From the NCBI RefSeq assembly GCF_030406325.1, contig NZ_JAUEQY010000043.1, positions 1 to 64,000 of the forward strand: a stretch of 64,000 bases of DNA. Direction: 5' to 3'. The DNA is from Actinomadura sp. DC4 (lineage in GTDB: Bacteria; Actinomycetota; Actinomycetes; Streptosporangiales; Streptosporangiaceae). Positions 52,116-60,300 of this stretch are shown here, in pieces. The notes beneath the pieces are model-generated. The model saw only the letters and a list, made by a program, of their open reading frames with translations. It was not told the origin of the DNA and did no database searches. The number at the start of each line of letters is the position of its first letter. The stretch's first letter is position 1. A program made the position numbers and the translations under genes.

Positions 52116-53243
52116 ATGTACGCCGACTTCCAGAACGAGATTTATCTCAACGGCCTGAGCGGTGTCGTTCCTCCGCTGCCCACCGACCTGACCCGGCTCG
52201 AGCCTCTCGCCAGGGAGAAGCTCTCCCGCGAGGCGTACGACTATGTCGCGGGATCGGCCGGTACGGGGGACACGGCACGGGCGAACCGGGAGGCGTTCCG
52301 GCGATGGCGGCTGGTTCCGCGGATGCTGCGGGGTTCGAGCGGCTGTGACCTGTCGGCGACCGTGCTGGGGCAGACGCTGTCCGTACCCGTGCTGCTCGGG
52401 CCGGTCGGCGTGTTGCGCCAGCTTCACCCCGAGGGCGAGCTCGCGGTGGCCAGGGCCGCGGAGTCGATGGGCGTGACCATGGTGCTGAGCACGGCGGCGT
52501 CGCACACGATGGAAGAGGTCGCGGAGGTCGGCGGCCCGCGCTGGTACCAGCTCTACTGGCCGAACGACCGTGACCTGGCGGTCAGCTTCCTCGACCGGGC
52601 CAAGACGGCGGGCTACTCCGCCCTCGTCGTCACCCTCGACACGTTCATGCTCGCGTGGCGGCCGCACGACCTGGACAACGCCTACCTCCCCTTCCTGCGC
52701 GGCCTGGGCAACCAGAACTACTTCGCCGACCCGGTCTTCTCCGCGAACGCCGGCGACAACCCGATCCTGCACTGGGCGTCCTTGTTCGGGAACCCGACCC
52801 TGACCTGGGACGACCTGGCGTTCCTGCGTGAGCACTGGGACGGACCGATCGCGCTGAAGGGCATCCAGGACACCGACGACGCCCGCCGCGCGGTCGACGC
52901 GGGCATGGACGGGATCGTCGTGTCCAACCACGGCGGGCGCCAGGTGGATGGCGCGGTCGCCTCGCTCGACGCTCTGCCCGCGATCACGCACGCGGTCGGC
53001 GACCAGATCGACGTGCTGTTCGACAGCGGCATCCGTACGGGCGCGGACGTGGTCAAGGCCCTGGCCCTGGGCGCGAAGGCGGTACTCCTGGCCCGCCCGT
53101 ACGCGTACGGGCTGGCGCTCGCGGGGGAGGCCGGCGTACGGCACGTGCTGCGCTGCCTGCTGGCCGACCTGGAGCTGAGCCTGCGGCTGTCCGGCCACGC
53201 CGACCTCGCCTCGCCGGCGCTGGAGAACCTGCAACACCAATAA
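52116..53243 (+). CDS. FMN-dependent lactate 2-monooxygenase / alpha-hydroxy-acid oxidase
   Basis: This 375-residue TIM-barrel flavoenzyme opens with FQNEIYLNGLSGVVPPLPTDLTRLEPLAREKLSREAYDYVAGSAGTGDT, close to the mycobacterial lactate 2-monooxygenase pattern. The FMN and substrate residues appear in VPVLLGPVGVLRQLHPEGE, WYQLYWPNDRDL, LKGIQDTDDARRAVDAGMDGIVVSNHGGRQVDGA (catalytic His of SNHGGRQ) and LFDSGIRTGADVVKALALGAKAVLLARPYAYGLA. It oxidises L-lactate or a similar 2-hydroxy acid with O2, to acetate or pyruvate. It is slightly shorter than LMO (about 390). Confidence 0.92.
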   Translation: MYADFQNEIYLNGLSGVVPPLPTDLTRLEPLAREKLSREAYDYVAGSAGTGDTARANREAFRRWRLVPRMLRGSSGCDLSATVLGQTLSVPVLLGPVGVLRQLHPEGELAVARAAESMGVTMVLSTAASHTMEEVAEVGGPRWYQLYWPNDRDLAVSFLDRAKTAGYSALVVTLDTFMLAWRPHDLDNAYLPFLRGLGNQNYFADPVFSANAGDNPILHWASLFGNPTLTWDDLAFLREHWDGPIALKGIQDTDDARRAVDAGMDGIVVSNHGGRQVDGAVASLDALPAITHAVGDQIDVLFDSGIRTGADVVKALALGAKAVLLARPYAYGLALAGEAGVRHVLRCLLADLELSLRLSGHADLASPALENLQHQ

Positions 53244-53266
53244 GACCGGCCACCTGGGCGCGGCGG

Positions 53267-53283
53267 TCATACCACGGTATGAT
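53267..53283 (+). promoter_or_regulatory. operator/-10 of the toxin-antitoxin operon
   Basis: TCATACC-AC-GGTATGA (53267-53282) is a perfect 7-bp dyad. It overlaps TATGAT at 53278-53283, a good -10. The antitoxin ATG is at 53292, 9 bases after the -10, so transcription would start at or next to the ATG (leaderless mRNA). A ribbon-helix-helix antitoxin binding here would block RNA polymerase directly. Confidence 0.65.
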
Positions 53284-53291
53284 GAGTGACC

Positions 53292-53537
53292 ATGGGTGTA
53301 CGGAAAGTGACCATCTCGCTCGATCCCGAGCTGTACGCTGCGGTCAAGGCCGATACGGAGCGTAAGGGGATGACTGTTTCGAGTTGGGTGTCCGAGGCCG
53401 CTGCGGAGAAACTCCGCCAGCAGGCGTGGGACGAATACATGGCCACGTACCAGGCCGAGCAGGGCGAGTTCACCGAAGAGGAGCTCGCCAGGCCGATCTC
53501 GGTCGCGTACGTGAGCGGAAAGCAGCAGGCCTCCTGA
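53292..53537 (+). CDS. ribbon-helix-helix (CopG/VapB-type) antitoxin
   Basis: This 81-residue protein starts GVRKVTISLDPELYAAVKADTERKGMTVSSWVSEAAAEKL. The beta-strand VRKVTISLD followed by two helices is the ribbon-helix-helix DNA-binding fold. The C-terminal half (ATYQAEQGEFTEEELARP) is acidic and should wrap the toxin. ATG 53292 is preferred because of the leaderless promoter; an in-frame GTG lies at 53286. The stop shares bases with the toxin start (TGATG), so synthesis is coupled. It is expected to neutralise the PIN toxin and autorepress. Confidence 0.85.
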   Translation: MGVRKVTISLDPELYAAVKADTERKGMTVSSWVSEAAAEKLRQQAWDEYMATYQAEQGEFTEEELARPISVAYVSGKQQAS

Positions 53538-53908
53538 TGGGCGTCGTTCTCGACGTGGGCGCGCTCGTGGCGCTCGACAAAGGTGATCGCGAGACCAACC
53601 GCATGCTGCACAGGATCCGGGCCGAGGGTGTACGCACCTCGTGCGCGGTCGTCGCCCAGGTCTGGCGGGACGGCGCTCGTCAGGCGCGCCTCGCGTTGGC
53701 GCTGAAAGGCGTCGACGTGGTTCCGCTGGACGAGGAGGCCGACCGCCGGATCGGCGAGCTGCTCCGCGCGACGGGTACGGCGGACGTGGTCGACGGACAC
53801 GTCGCCCTGATGGTCCGGCCCGGCGACTATGTGGCGACGTCCGACGTCGGTGACCTCGGCCGCCTGCTCGACGCGCGCCGCGTACGAGCCGCACTCATCC
53901 AGGTCTGA
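53537..53908 (+). CDS. PIN-domain toxin (VapC-like ribonuclease)
   Basis: This 123-residue PIN domain starts MGVVLDVGALVALDKGDRETNRML (first catalytic Asp in VLDVGAL) and has CAVVAQVWRDGARQARLALAL. There the classical Glu is replaced by Gln, as is common in this actinobacterial subgroup. It ends with DVVDGHVALMVRPGDYVATSDVGDLGRLL (further acidic residues). VapC toxins cut specific tRNA or rRNA when the antitoxin is degraded. Its start is coupled to the antitoxin stop. A bidirectional hairpin follows directly. Confidence 0.85.
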   Translation: MGVVLDVGALVALDKGDRETNRMLHRIRAEGVRTSCAVVAQVWRDGARQARLALALKGVDVVPLDEEADRRIGELLRATGTADVVDGHVALMVRPGDYVATSDVGDLGRLLDARRVRAALIQV

Positions 53909-53910
53909 GA

Positions 53911-53939
53911 CCGGCCGCCGGGACATCCCCGGCGGCCGG
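53911..53939. terminator. bidirectional hairpin between the PIN toxin and MFS genes
   Basis: A perfect 12-bp stem (53911-53922 with 53928-53939) and a 5-base loop sit between the toxin stop and the convergent MFS stop at 53949. Confidence 0.75.
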
Positions 53940-53948
53940 CCCACAGTC

Positions 53949-55430
53949 TCAGGCCGCCTCGACCAGGGGTTCGGGTTCCACCGTCCGTTGCGGGGCCGTG
54001 GCCGGGCGGGGGAGGAACAGCGTCAGGGCCGCCGCGGTCAGGACGAGGGCCAGTGCCAGGAACGTGACCGCCTCCGTCGCCGCGGCGAAGTCGTCCCTGG
54101 ACGGCCGTGCCCCGAGCCCCCCGAAGAAGACCGCGCCCAGTACGGCGACCCCCGCGGCGCTCGCGAACTGCTGGACCGTCGTCAGTACGCCCGCCGCCGC
54201 CCCGCCGTGGGCCGGCTGGATGCCCGCCAGGACGGCGCCGATGAGCGCCGGCAGCACCAGCCCGTTGCCCAGGCCGACGAGCGACGTCGGGACGAGCAGC
54301 CACGCCGGCGTGATGTCGCCGCCCAGCGTCTGGAGTTCGGCGATCAAGGTCGTCAGGCCCAGCCCCGAGATCGTGGCTCCCACCGTCATCACCCGCAGGC
54401 CGTACCGGGCGACCAGGGAGCGACCGAGGATCGAGGTCACCGAGAACAGCACGCCCAGCGGAAGGAAGGTCAATCCCGCCTCCAGCGGCGACAGTCCCAG
54501 GCCGCCCTGCAGCAGCAGCGTCAGCACGAACATGAAGCTCGCGAAGAACGACATGAACGCCACGTTCACCGGCAGCCCTGCGGCGAAGGAGCGGTTGCGG
54601 AACAGCGTCAGGTCGAGCAATGGCTCGCCGCCGCGCCGGGTGAGCCGGAACTCCCAGGCCAGCGTCGCGGCCAGGAGCGGCAGGGCCGCCGCCATGCAGA
54701 TCCAGGTCCACACCGGCCAGCCCTCCTCGCGGCCGAGGATGAGCGGCACCAGTACGAGGGCCAGCGCGCCGGAGATGCCGATCGCGCCGAGCGGGTCGAG
54801 GCGCGGGCGCCGCTGCGAGCGGTGGTGCGGCAGCAGCCGTAGCGCGAAGACCAGCGCGACCGCGCCGACCGGCACGTTGATCAGGAAGATGACCCGCCAG
54901 CCGAGCCCGAACAGATCGGCGTCCAGGAGCAGGCCGCCGAGCACCTGCCCGGCGATCGAGCCGATGCCGGCCGTCACGCCGAACCACGACATCGCCCGCG
55001 GCCGTTCCTCCGCCGGGAACGTCGCGGTGATCAGGGCCAGGACCTGCGGCACCATGGCCGCGCCGGTGAGTCCTTGGAGGAGCCGGGCGGCGATCAGCTG
55101 CGACGGCGACTGGGCCAGCCCGCACAGCAGGGACGCGACGGTGAAGGCCGCCATGCCCGTCAGGAACAGCCGCCGGTAGCCGAGCAGGTCGCCCAGCCGG
55201 CCGCCGGTCACCATCCCGCTGGCGTACGTGAAGGCGTAGCCGCCGACGATCAGTTCGAGGGCGGCCTGCCCGGCGTTCAGGTCGTGTTCGAGCGAGGGCG
55301 CGGCGACGTTGACGACGAAGAAGTCGAAGAGCGCCATGAACGTCGCCGACAGGATCACCGGCAACATCAGCCAGCGGCGCGGATCAGGGGTGGAGAGGGG
55401 GGTGGAGGGGGACACGACACGTCGCTCCAT
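53949..55430 (-). CDS. MFS exporter, DHA2 (EmrB/QacA) family
   Basis: This 493-residue protein has 14 predicted helices. It shows FMALFDFFVVNVAAPSLEHDL (DHA2 D-motif), YAFTYASGMVTGGRLGDLLGYRRLF (motif A) and GLTGAAMVPQVLALITATFPAEERPRAMSWFG (motif C type). It ends in a short polar tail (TVEPEPLVEAA). It probably exports a drug or toxic metabolite by proton antiport. ATG 55430 is used; ATG 55445 and GTG 55418 are alternatives, none with a clear ribosome site. It is divergent from an ArsR gene across three repeated TGTCGAAC-type boxes and is likely repressed by it. Confidence 0.92.
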   Translation of the reverse strand: MERRVVSPSTPLSTPDPRRWLMLPVILSATFMALFDFFVVNVAAPSLEHDLNAGQAALELIVGGYAFTYASGMVTGGRLGDLLGYRRLFLTGMAAFTVASLLCGLAQSPSQLIAARLLQGLTGAAMVPQVLALITATFPAEERPRAMSWFGVTAGIGSIAGQVLGGLLLDADLFGLGWRVIFLINVPVGAVALVFALRLLPHHRSQRRPRLDPLGAIGISGALALVLVPLILGREEGWPVWTWICMAAALPLLAATLAWEFRLTRRGGEPLLDLTLFRNRSFAAGLPVNVAFMSFFASFMFVLTLLLQGGLGLSPLEAGLTFLPLGVLFSVTSILGRSLVARYGLRVMTVGATISGLGLTTLIAELQTLGGDITPAWLLVPTSLVGLGNGLVLPALIGAVLAGIQPAHGGAAAGVLTTVQQFASAAGVAVLGAVFFGGLGARPSRDDFAAATEAVTFLALALVLTAAALTLFLPRPATAPQRTVEPEPLVEAA

Positions 55431-55431
55431 C

Positions 55432-55489
55432 AGTTCGACAATCATCAAAGAGTTTGAAGACTGTCGAACACTACGACGACAGTCGAACT
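55432..55489. promoter_or_regulatory. ArsR-type operator boxes between the MFS and ArsR genes
   Basis: The word TGTCGAACA/AGTCGAACT occurs at 55462-55470 and 55481-55489, 19 bases apart, and in inverted orientation (AGTTCGACA) at 55432-55440. Boxes 1 and 2 form an inverted repeat (8 of 9 positions). The cluster covers the promoter region of both divergent genes and fits ArsR control. Confidence 0.6.
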
Positions 55490-55517
55490 CTGCGCAACTC
55501 TGCCCTATGCTGCACGG

Positions 55518-55847
55518 GTGAGCGAAGCGGTAGCCCAGCCCGAGACGGACGAACTCACCATGCCCAAGGTGCTGGCGGCCCTGGCCGACCCGGCGCGGCT
55601 GGCGACCGTCCGCACCCTGGCCCGCGTCGGAGAGTCCTGCTGTGGTCAGATCCAGCTCGACGCCGGCCTGGAGGTCAGCAAGTCCACGATGTCCCACCAC
55701 CTGCGCATCCTCCGCGAGGCGGGCATCACCCACTCCCGCGTGGAGGGCGCGCGGCGCATGCTGACCCTGCGCCGCGACGATCTCAACGCGCGGTTTCCCG
55801 GCCTGCTCGACGCGGTGATCACGCCCGAACTCGCCGAGTCGCTCTGA
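55518..55847 (+). CDS. ArsR-family transcriptional regulator
   Basis: This 109-residue protein starts at GTG 55518. The winged helix has LAALADPARLATVRTLARVGESCCGQIQL, then LEVSKSTMSHHLRILREAGITHSRVEGARRMLTLRRDDL, a standard ArsR layout. Adjacent Cys residues (ESCCGQ) occur before the recognition helix, and a metal or thiol-reactive inducer is conceivable, but the classical C-V-C metal box is absent. It is divergent from the MFS exporter and 30 bases before recQ, which may be co-transcribed. Confidence 0.93.
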   Translation: MSEAVAQPETDELTMPKVLAALADPARLATVRTLARVGESCCGQIQLDAGLEVSKSTMSHHLRILREAGITHSRVEGARRMLTLRRDDLNARFPGLLDAVITPELAESL

Positions 55848-55877
55848 CCAGGGTCACATCCCTGATAGCAAGGACTC

Positions 55878-57971
55878 ATGGTCGATGAGGCGGAAACCGC
55901 ACTGAGGCAGCGCGCAGAGGCGTGCCTGCGAGAGCTCGCGGGCGAGAACGCCCGGCTGCGCGAGGACCAGTGGACCGCGATCCACGCCCTGGTCGTCGAG
56001 CGACGCCGGGCTCTCGTCGTGCAGCGCACCGGCTGGGGCAAGTCCGCGGTCTACTTCGTCGCGACCGCCCTCCTGCGCGAGCGGGGCGCCGGCCCGACGG
56101 TGATCGTCAGCCCGCTGCTCGCCCTCATGCGCAACCAGATCGCCGCCGCCGAGCGCGCCGGCATCCAGGCCGCGACGATCAACTCCGCCAACACCGACGA
56201 CTGGGAGCAGGTCTTCGCCGACGTGCAGGAGGGCGCCGTCGACGTCCTCCTCGTCAGCCCCGAGCGCCTCAACAACCCCGACTTCCGCGACCAGGTCCTG
56301 CCCAAGCTCGCGGCGGGCGCCGGCCTGGTCGTCGTGGACGAGGCGCACTGCATCTCCGACTGGGGCCACGACTTCCGGCCCGACTACCGCCGGCTGCGTA
56401 CGCTCTTCGCCGAGCTGCCGCCCGGCGTTCCGGTGCTCGCCACCACCGCGACCGCCAACGCCCGCGTCACGCGCGACGTCGCCGACCAGCTGAGCAGCGG
56501 CGACGAGACCCTGGTGCTCCGCGGCCCGCTCGACCGCGAGAGCCTGCGGCTGTCCGTCGTGGCTCTGCGGGGCGCCGAACAGCGGCTGGCCTGGCTCGCC
56601 GAGCAGCTCGCCGAACTCCCCGGGTCCGGCATCATCTACACGCTCACCGTCGCCGCCGCGCACGAGATCGCGGCCTTCCTGCGCGACCGGGGCTACGTCG
56701 TCGCCGCCTACACGGGCCAGACCGAGCAGGCCGAGCGCCTCCAGGCCGAACAGGACCTGCTCGACAACAAGGTGAAGGCCCTGGTCGCGACCAGCGCCCT
56801 CGGCATGGGCTTCGACAAACCGGACCTCGGTTTCATCGTGCACGTCGGCGCACCGCAGTCGCCGGTGGCGTACTACCAGCAGATCGGCCGTGCCGGGCGT
56901 GGCGTCGAGCGGGCCGAGGTGATCCTGCTGCCGGGCGCCGAGGACCGCGACATCTGGGCCTACTTCGCCGGCCTGGCCTTCCCCGCCGAGCAGGTCGTAC
57001 GCCTGGCGCTGCGCGTGCTGGAAGAGGAGGGCACGCTGTCCACCGCGGCCCTGGAGAGCCGCGTCGACCTGGGGCGCAGCCGCCTGGAGATGATGCTGAA
57101 GGTCCTCGACGTGGACGGCGCGGCCCGGCGCGTACGCGGCGGCTGGACCGCGACCGGCCGCGAGTGGGTCTATGACCGCGAACGCTACGAGCGGGTGGCG
57201 GCCGAGCGGTCGCGCGAGCAGCGGGCCATGCTCGACTACGAGGCGGCCGGCACCTGCCGCATGGAGTTCCTGCGCCGCCAGCTCGACGACCCCGAGGCGA
57301 CCGCCTGCGGCCGGTGCGACAACTGCACCGGCCGGCACCGCTCGCCCGAGGTCTCCGACGCCGGCGCGGCCCAGGCGCGCGACCGCCTGCAGCGGCCCGG
57401 CGTCGAGGTGACGGCTCGCAGGATGTGGCCCACCGGCATGAAGGCCGAGGGCATCTCAGGCCGGATCCCGGCCTCTCTCCAGGCCGAGCCGGGCCGGGCG
57501 CTCGGGCGCCTCACCGACCTGGGGTGGGGCAACCGCCTGCGCCGCATCGTGGCCGACGACGCCCCGGACGCGCCGGTGTCCCCCGAGGCCTTCGACGCCG
57601 TCGTCGAGGTCCTGACCGCCTGGGACTGGGCGGAGCGCCCCGTCGGAGTGATCGCCATGCCCTCCACGACCCGGCCGGGCATGATCGCCGACCTGGCGCG
57701 CCGCGTCGCCACGATCGGCCGGCTGCCCTACCTCGGCGAGATGACCTATACCGGCGAGGGCCCCGGGCCGCGCCGTCACAACAGCGCCCAGCGGGTCCGT
57801 ACGCTCTGGAGCGCCATGGCCGTCCCGGAGACGGTGGCCGGACTCACGGGTCCGGTTCTGCTCGTGGACGACCGGGTCGACACCGGCTGGACGATCACCA
57901 TCGCGGCCAAGCTCCTCCGTGAGGCCGGCGCTCCCGCCGTCCTGCCCCTCGTCCTCGCCGTCACGTCCTAG
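55878..57971 (+). CDS. recQ: RecQ-family DNA helicase with phosphoribosyltransferase-like C-terminal domain
   Basis: This 697-residue protein has RecQ helicase motifs: [17 protein letters not shown] (I), [14 protein letters not shown] (Ia), [32 protein letters not shown] (II), [12 protein letters not shown] (III), [62 protein letters not shown] (V-VI). A Cys cluster, [24 protein letters not shown], is the RecQ zinc site. The last 200 residues have no HRDC domain. They instead contain [30 protein letters not shown], the PRPP-binding loop of type I phosphoribosyltransferases. It is a 3'-5' repair helicase. The phosphoribosyltransferase-like tail is known from other actinobacterial RecQs but has no defined role. 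Confidence 0.93.
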   Translation: MVDEAETALRQRAEACLRELAGENARLREDQWTAIHALVVERRRALVVQRTGWGKSAVYFVATALLRERGAGPTVIVSPLLALMRNQIAAAERAGIQAATINSANTDDWEQVFADVQEGAVDVLLVSPERLNNPDFRDQVLPKLAAGAGLVVVDEAHCISDWGHDFRPDYRRLRTLFAELPPGVPVLATTATANARVTRDVADQLSSGDETLVLRGPLDRESLRLSVVALRGAEQRLAWLAEQLAELPGSGIIYTLTVAAAHEIAAFLRDRGYVVAAYTGQTEQAERLQAEQDLLDNKVKALVATSALGMGFDKPDLGFIVHVGAPQSPVAYYQQIGRAGRGVERAEVILLPGAEDRDIWAYFAGLAFPAEQVVRLALRVLEEEGTLSTAALESRVDLGRSRLEMMLKVLDVDGAARRVRGGWTATGREWVYDRERYERVAAERSREQRAMLDYEAAGTCRMEFLRRQLDDPEATACGRCDNCTGRHRSPEVSDAGAAQARDRLQRPGVEVTARRMWPTGMKAEGISGRIPASLQAEPGRALGRLTDLGWGNRLRRIVADDAPDAPVSPEAFDAVVEVLTAWDWAERPVGVIAMPSTTRPGMIADLARRVATIGRLPYLGEMTYTGEGPGPRRHNSAQRVRTLWSAMAVPETVAGLTGPVLLVDDRVDTGWTITIAAKLLREAGAPAVLPLVLAVTS

Positions 57972-58182
57972 GCGAGGATCGTGAGGAATCGGCGGAGACC
58001 AGGCCGACGCGGCGGTTCCAGCCCTCCATGAGGGTCCTCTCTGTCCAGGGGATTCGCGAAACGCAAATCGCCCGTCCTCCCCGATATAACCGCAGGTAGG
58101 TTTGGTTCATGACCACCCGCGATCGGCCATGTCCGCCGTCATCGGCACGGCGGCGATCGGTTGCGCGGGAGCGGGGGAGGGC

Positions 58183-59259
58183 ATGAGACACAGAGGTTCG
58201 GCCGGTGTGCTCGGGACGCGTCTGCTGGGGCTGACCCAGCGGCTCCGCCCCGTCGCCGCGCCGTGCCCGCTACCGGCACCGGCGGCGCTCAGAGAGGCGG
58301 TGCGGGCGATGGCCCCGATCCTCGCCGAGGGGGGACGGAGATCCGTGATCGCCGAGATCTCCGCGGCGCCGCCCGCCGCCGTGCCGCAGGGTGGAGCGGA
58401 GGAGACGGTCCTGGACGACCGGCACGAGACCGCCGGCGCGCCGTACCCCGCTCCGGAGGGAGTGCGACCCGTGACGACACGGCAGGAGGCCGGAGTCCAG
58501 AGTCCGGACGCGCGTGTCTGTTACGTCTACGGAATCGTCCCGGCCGGCACCGACCTGCCGGAAGGGCTGCTGGGTACGGGCGGGGGCAGGGTCCGCCTGG
58601 TCCGCCACGGGGCCCTGGCCGCGGTGATCAGCGAGATCCCGCCCGCCGGCGCCCTGGGCAGCCGCGAGGACCTCCTCGCGCACGAGAGCGTCGTGGCGGC
58701 GCTGTCGGCCCGTACGACCATGCTTCCGCTGAGGTTCAGCGCCGTCGTGACCACCGCCGACGCCGTGGCCGCCGACATGCTCGCGCCCTACTACGACTGG
58801 TTCACCGGCATTCTCGCCGATCTCAAGGGCCGTTCGGAGTTCAGCGTCTCCGGCACGTACGTCCAGGACACCGTCCTCCGTGAGGTGCTCGCCGAGGAGC
58901 CGGAGGTCATGCGCCTGCGCGAGAGCCTGCGCGGGCTTCCGGAGGAGACCGGCTACTACGAGCGGGTCCGGCTGGGCGAGCTGATCGTCCACGCCCTGGA
59001 CGCCAAGCGCGAGGTGGACACCGAGGACCTGGTGCAGTCGCTCTCACGGCACGCGGTCGCGGTCGCCCCGCGCCCGCCGGTCAACGAGGACACCGCGGCC
59101 GACGCGGCCTTCCTCGTCTCCGACGAGGACCGGGCCGACTTCCAGCGCGCCGTCGACGAGCTGGGCTACCGCTGGGCCGGCCGTATCCGCCTGCACGTCC
59201 TCGGCCCGCTCGCACCGTATGACTTCGTCCCGTCGCCCCCGGGAGGCCCCTGGGGCTGA
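58183..59259 (+). CDS. GvpL/GvpF-family gas-vesicle-type protein with N-terminal extension
   Basis: This protein has 358 residues from ATG 58183 (GGGGGAGGGC upstream) or 262 from GTG 58471 (GGAGGG upstream). From residue ~105 it is a GvpL/F protein: ARVCYVYGIVPAGTDLPEGLLG, VRHGALAAVISEIP, LLAHESVVAALSARTTMLPLRFSAVVTTADAV, YYERVRLGELIVHALDAKREVD, ending LHVLGPLAPYDFVP. GvpL/F act in gas vesicle assembly. No gvpA, gvpO or gvpN is in the window. The 96-residue extension has strongly GC-biased third positions, so it is probably translated; it shows no known motif (ALREAVRAMAPILAEGGRRSVIAEISAAPP). The gene converges with a PfkB gene (4-base gap). Confidence 0.8.
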   Translation: MRHRGSAGVLGTRLLGLTQRLRPVAAPCPLPAPAALREAVRAMAPILAEGGRRSVIAEISAAPPAAVPQGGAEETVLDDRHETAGAPYPAPEGVRPVTTRQEAGVQSPDARVCYVYGIVPAGTDLPEGLLGTGGGRVRLVRHGALAAVISEIPPAGALGSREDLLAHESVVAALSARTTMLPLRFSAVVTTADAVAADMLAPYYDWFTGILADLKGRSEFSVSGTYVQDTVLREVLAEEPEVMRLRESLRGLPEETGYYERVRLGELIVHALDAKREVDTEDLVQSLSRHAVAVAPRPPVNEDTAADAAFLVSDEDRADFQRAVDELGYRWAGRIRLHVLGPLAPYDFVPSPPGGPWG

Positions 59260-59263
59260 GGCC

Positions 59264-60157
59264 CTACAGGATCGGGCGGGCGCCCAGGTGTCCGATGGCC
59301 CGGGTGGCGAGGCGGCAGCCGGCGGCGAGGGCCTCGGCGGGCGGCTTTCCGTCCAGCCACGCGGGCAGGAAGCCCGCGGCGAAGGCGTCGCCGCCTCCCG
59401 TGCCGTCGATGACCTCCTCGACCGGCTCCGCAGGCACGTGTACGGGCTCGGGGCGGCCGTTGGAGTACCAGAGCGCGCCGTCGCCGGACATCTTCACCAC
59501 GACCTGCTGGTACCACGCCGTCAGGACCTTGGCGGCCTGCTCGGGGGCGTCCCGGCCGGTCAGCGCCTCGGCCTGGGCGGCGTTGACGATCAGGAGCCGG
59601 ATGCCCTGGGTCCAGTCGAGGAACGGCTCGGCGCCGGCCCGCTTGAGCAGGGAGTTGGCGCCGCCGTCGACGGTGACCGACATCTGGGCGTTCTGCGCGA
59701 GCTTCATCGCGTGCAGGGCCGCCTGCCGGGAACCGTCGTTGAGCAGGGAGTAGCCCGAGACGTGCAGGTGCGCGCCGGGCGCGAAGAGGTCCTGCGGGAT
59801 GTCCTCGGGGAGCAGCGCGGCGTTGGCCCCGGGGTCGGACAGCATCGTACGGTCGCCCTTGTGCGTGACCATCACCACACAGGTGCCGGTGGCGCGTTCG
59901 GGGTCCATCACGAGCCGGGCGTCCACGCCGTAGCCCATGAGCTCCATGTCACGGTTGCGGCCCGCGATGTCGGCGCCGCGGCGCCCGACGAAGGCGGACT
60001 CGACGCCCTCCACGGCCAGCCAGGACGCGACATTGGCGCCGGAACCGCCGCCGTGCATCGTCACCTTGGCCGGCGTGTCGCCGCCTTTCGCCAGCGGGTA
60101 TGCGGCCCGCGCGACGGCATCGGTCATCAGGTCACCGACCACGACCACGCGCGTCAT
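59264..60157 (-). CDS. PfkB/ribokinase-family carbohydrate kinase
   Basis: This 297-residue kinase shows VVVVGDLMTDAVARAAYPLAKGGDTPAKVTMHGGGSGANVASWLAVEG (N-terminal substrate GG motif). It also has VNAAQAEALTG and the ATP/anion-hole signature VEEVIDGTGGGDAFAAGFLPAWLDG, where the catalytic Asp is in GGGDAF; the usual G-A-G-D is G-G-G-D here. The sugar substrate (ribose, fructose, adenosine or another) cannot be read. It is conserved between parC-type and pat genes in actinomycetes, so it is probably core. It is divergent from the acetyltransferase gene. Confidence 0.92.
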   Translation of the reverse strand: MTRVVVVGDLMTDAVARAAYPLAKGGDTPAKVTMHGGGSGANVASWLAVEGVESAFVGRRGADIAGRNRDMELMGYGVDARLVMDPERATGTCVVMVTHKGDRTMLSDPGANAALLPEDIPQDLFAPGAHLHVSGYSLLNDGSRQAALHAMKLAQNAQMSVTVDGGANSLLKRAGAEPFLDWTQGIRLLIVNAAQAEALTGRDAPEQAAKVLTAWYQQVVVKMSGDGALWYSNGRPEPVHVPAEPVEEVIDGTGGGDAFAAGFLPAWLDGKPPAEALAAGCRLATRAIGHLGARPIL

Positions 60158-60300
60158 GTCGTCACCACCCTGTTCTGCAGTTGCCGCCCATGGCGGGGCG
60201 AGCGGACCTGCGCGACCCGAAGCAAAAACCTAACAGCTCTCAGTACCCCGGTGGGTATCGAACGAGACGCGATTTCAGCTTCTGGGACTACTCTCGACCT

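Noticed and set aside
58102-58182. Further upstream start (GTG 58102) for the GvpL/F gene
   Set aside because: The sequence before ATG 58183 lacks a ribosome site for GTG 58102 and overlaps the likely promoter region.
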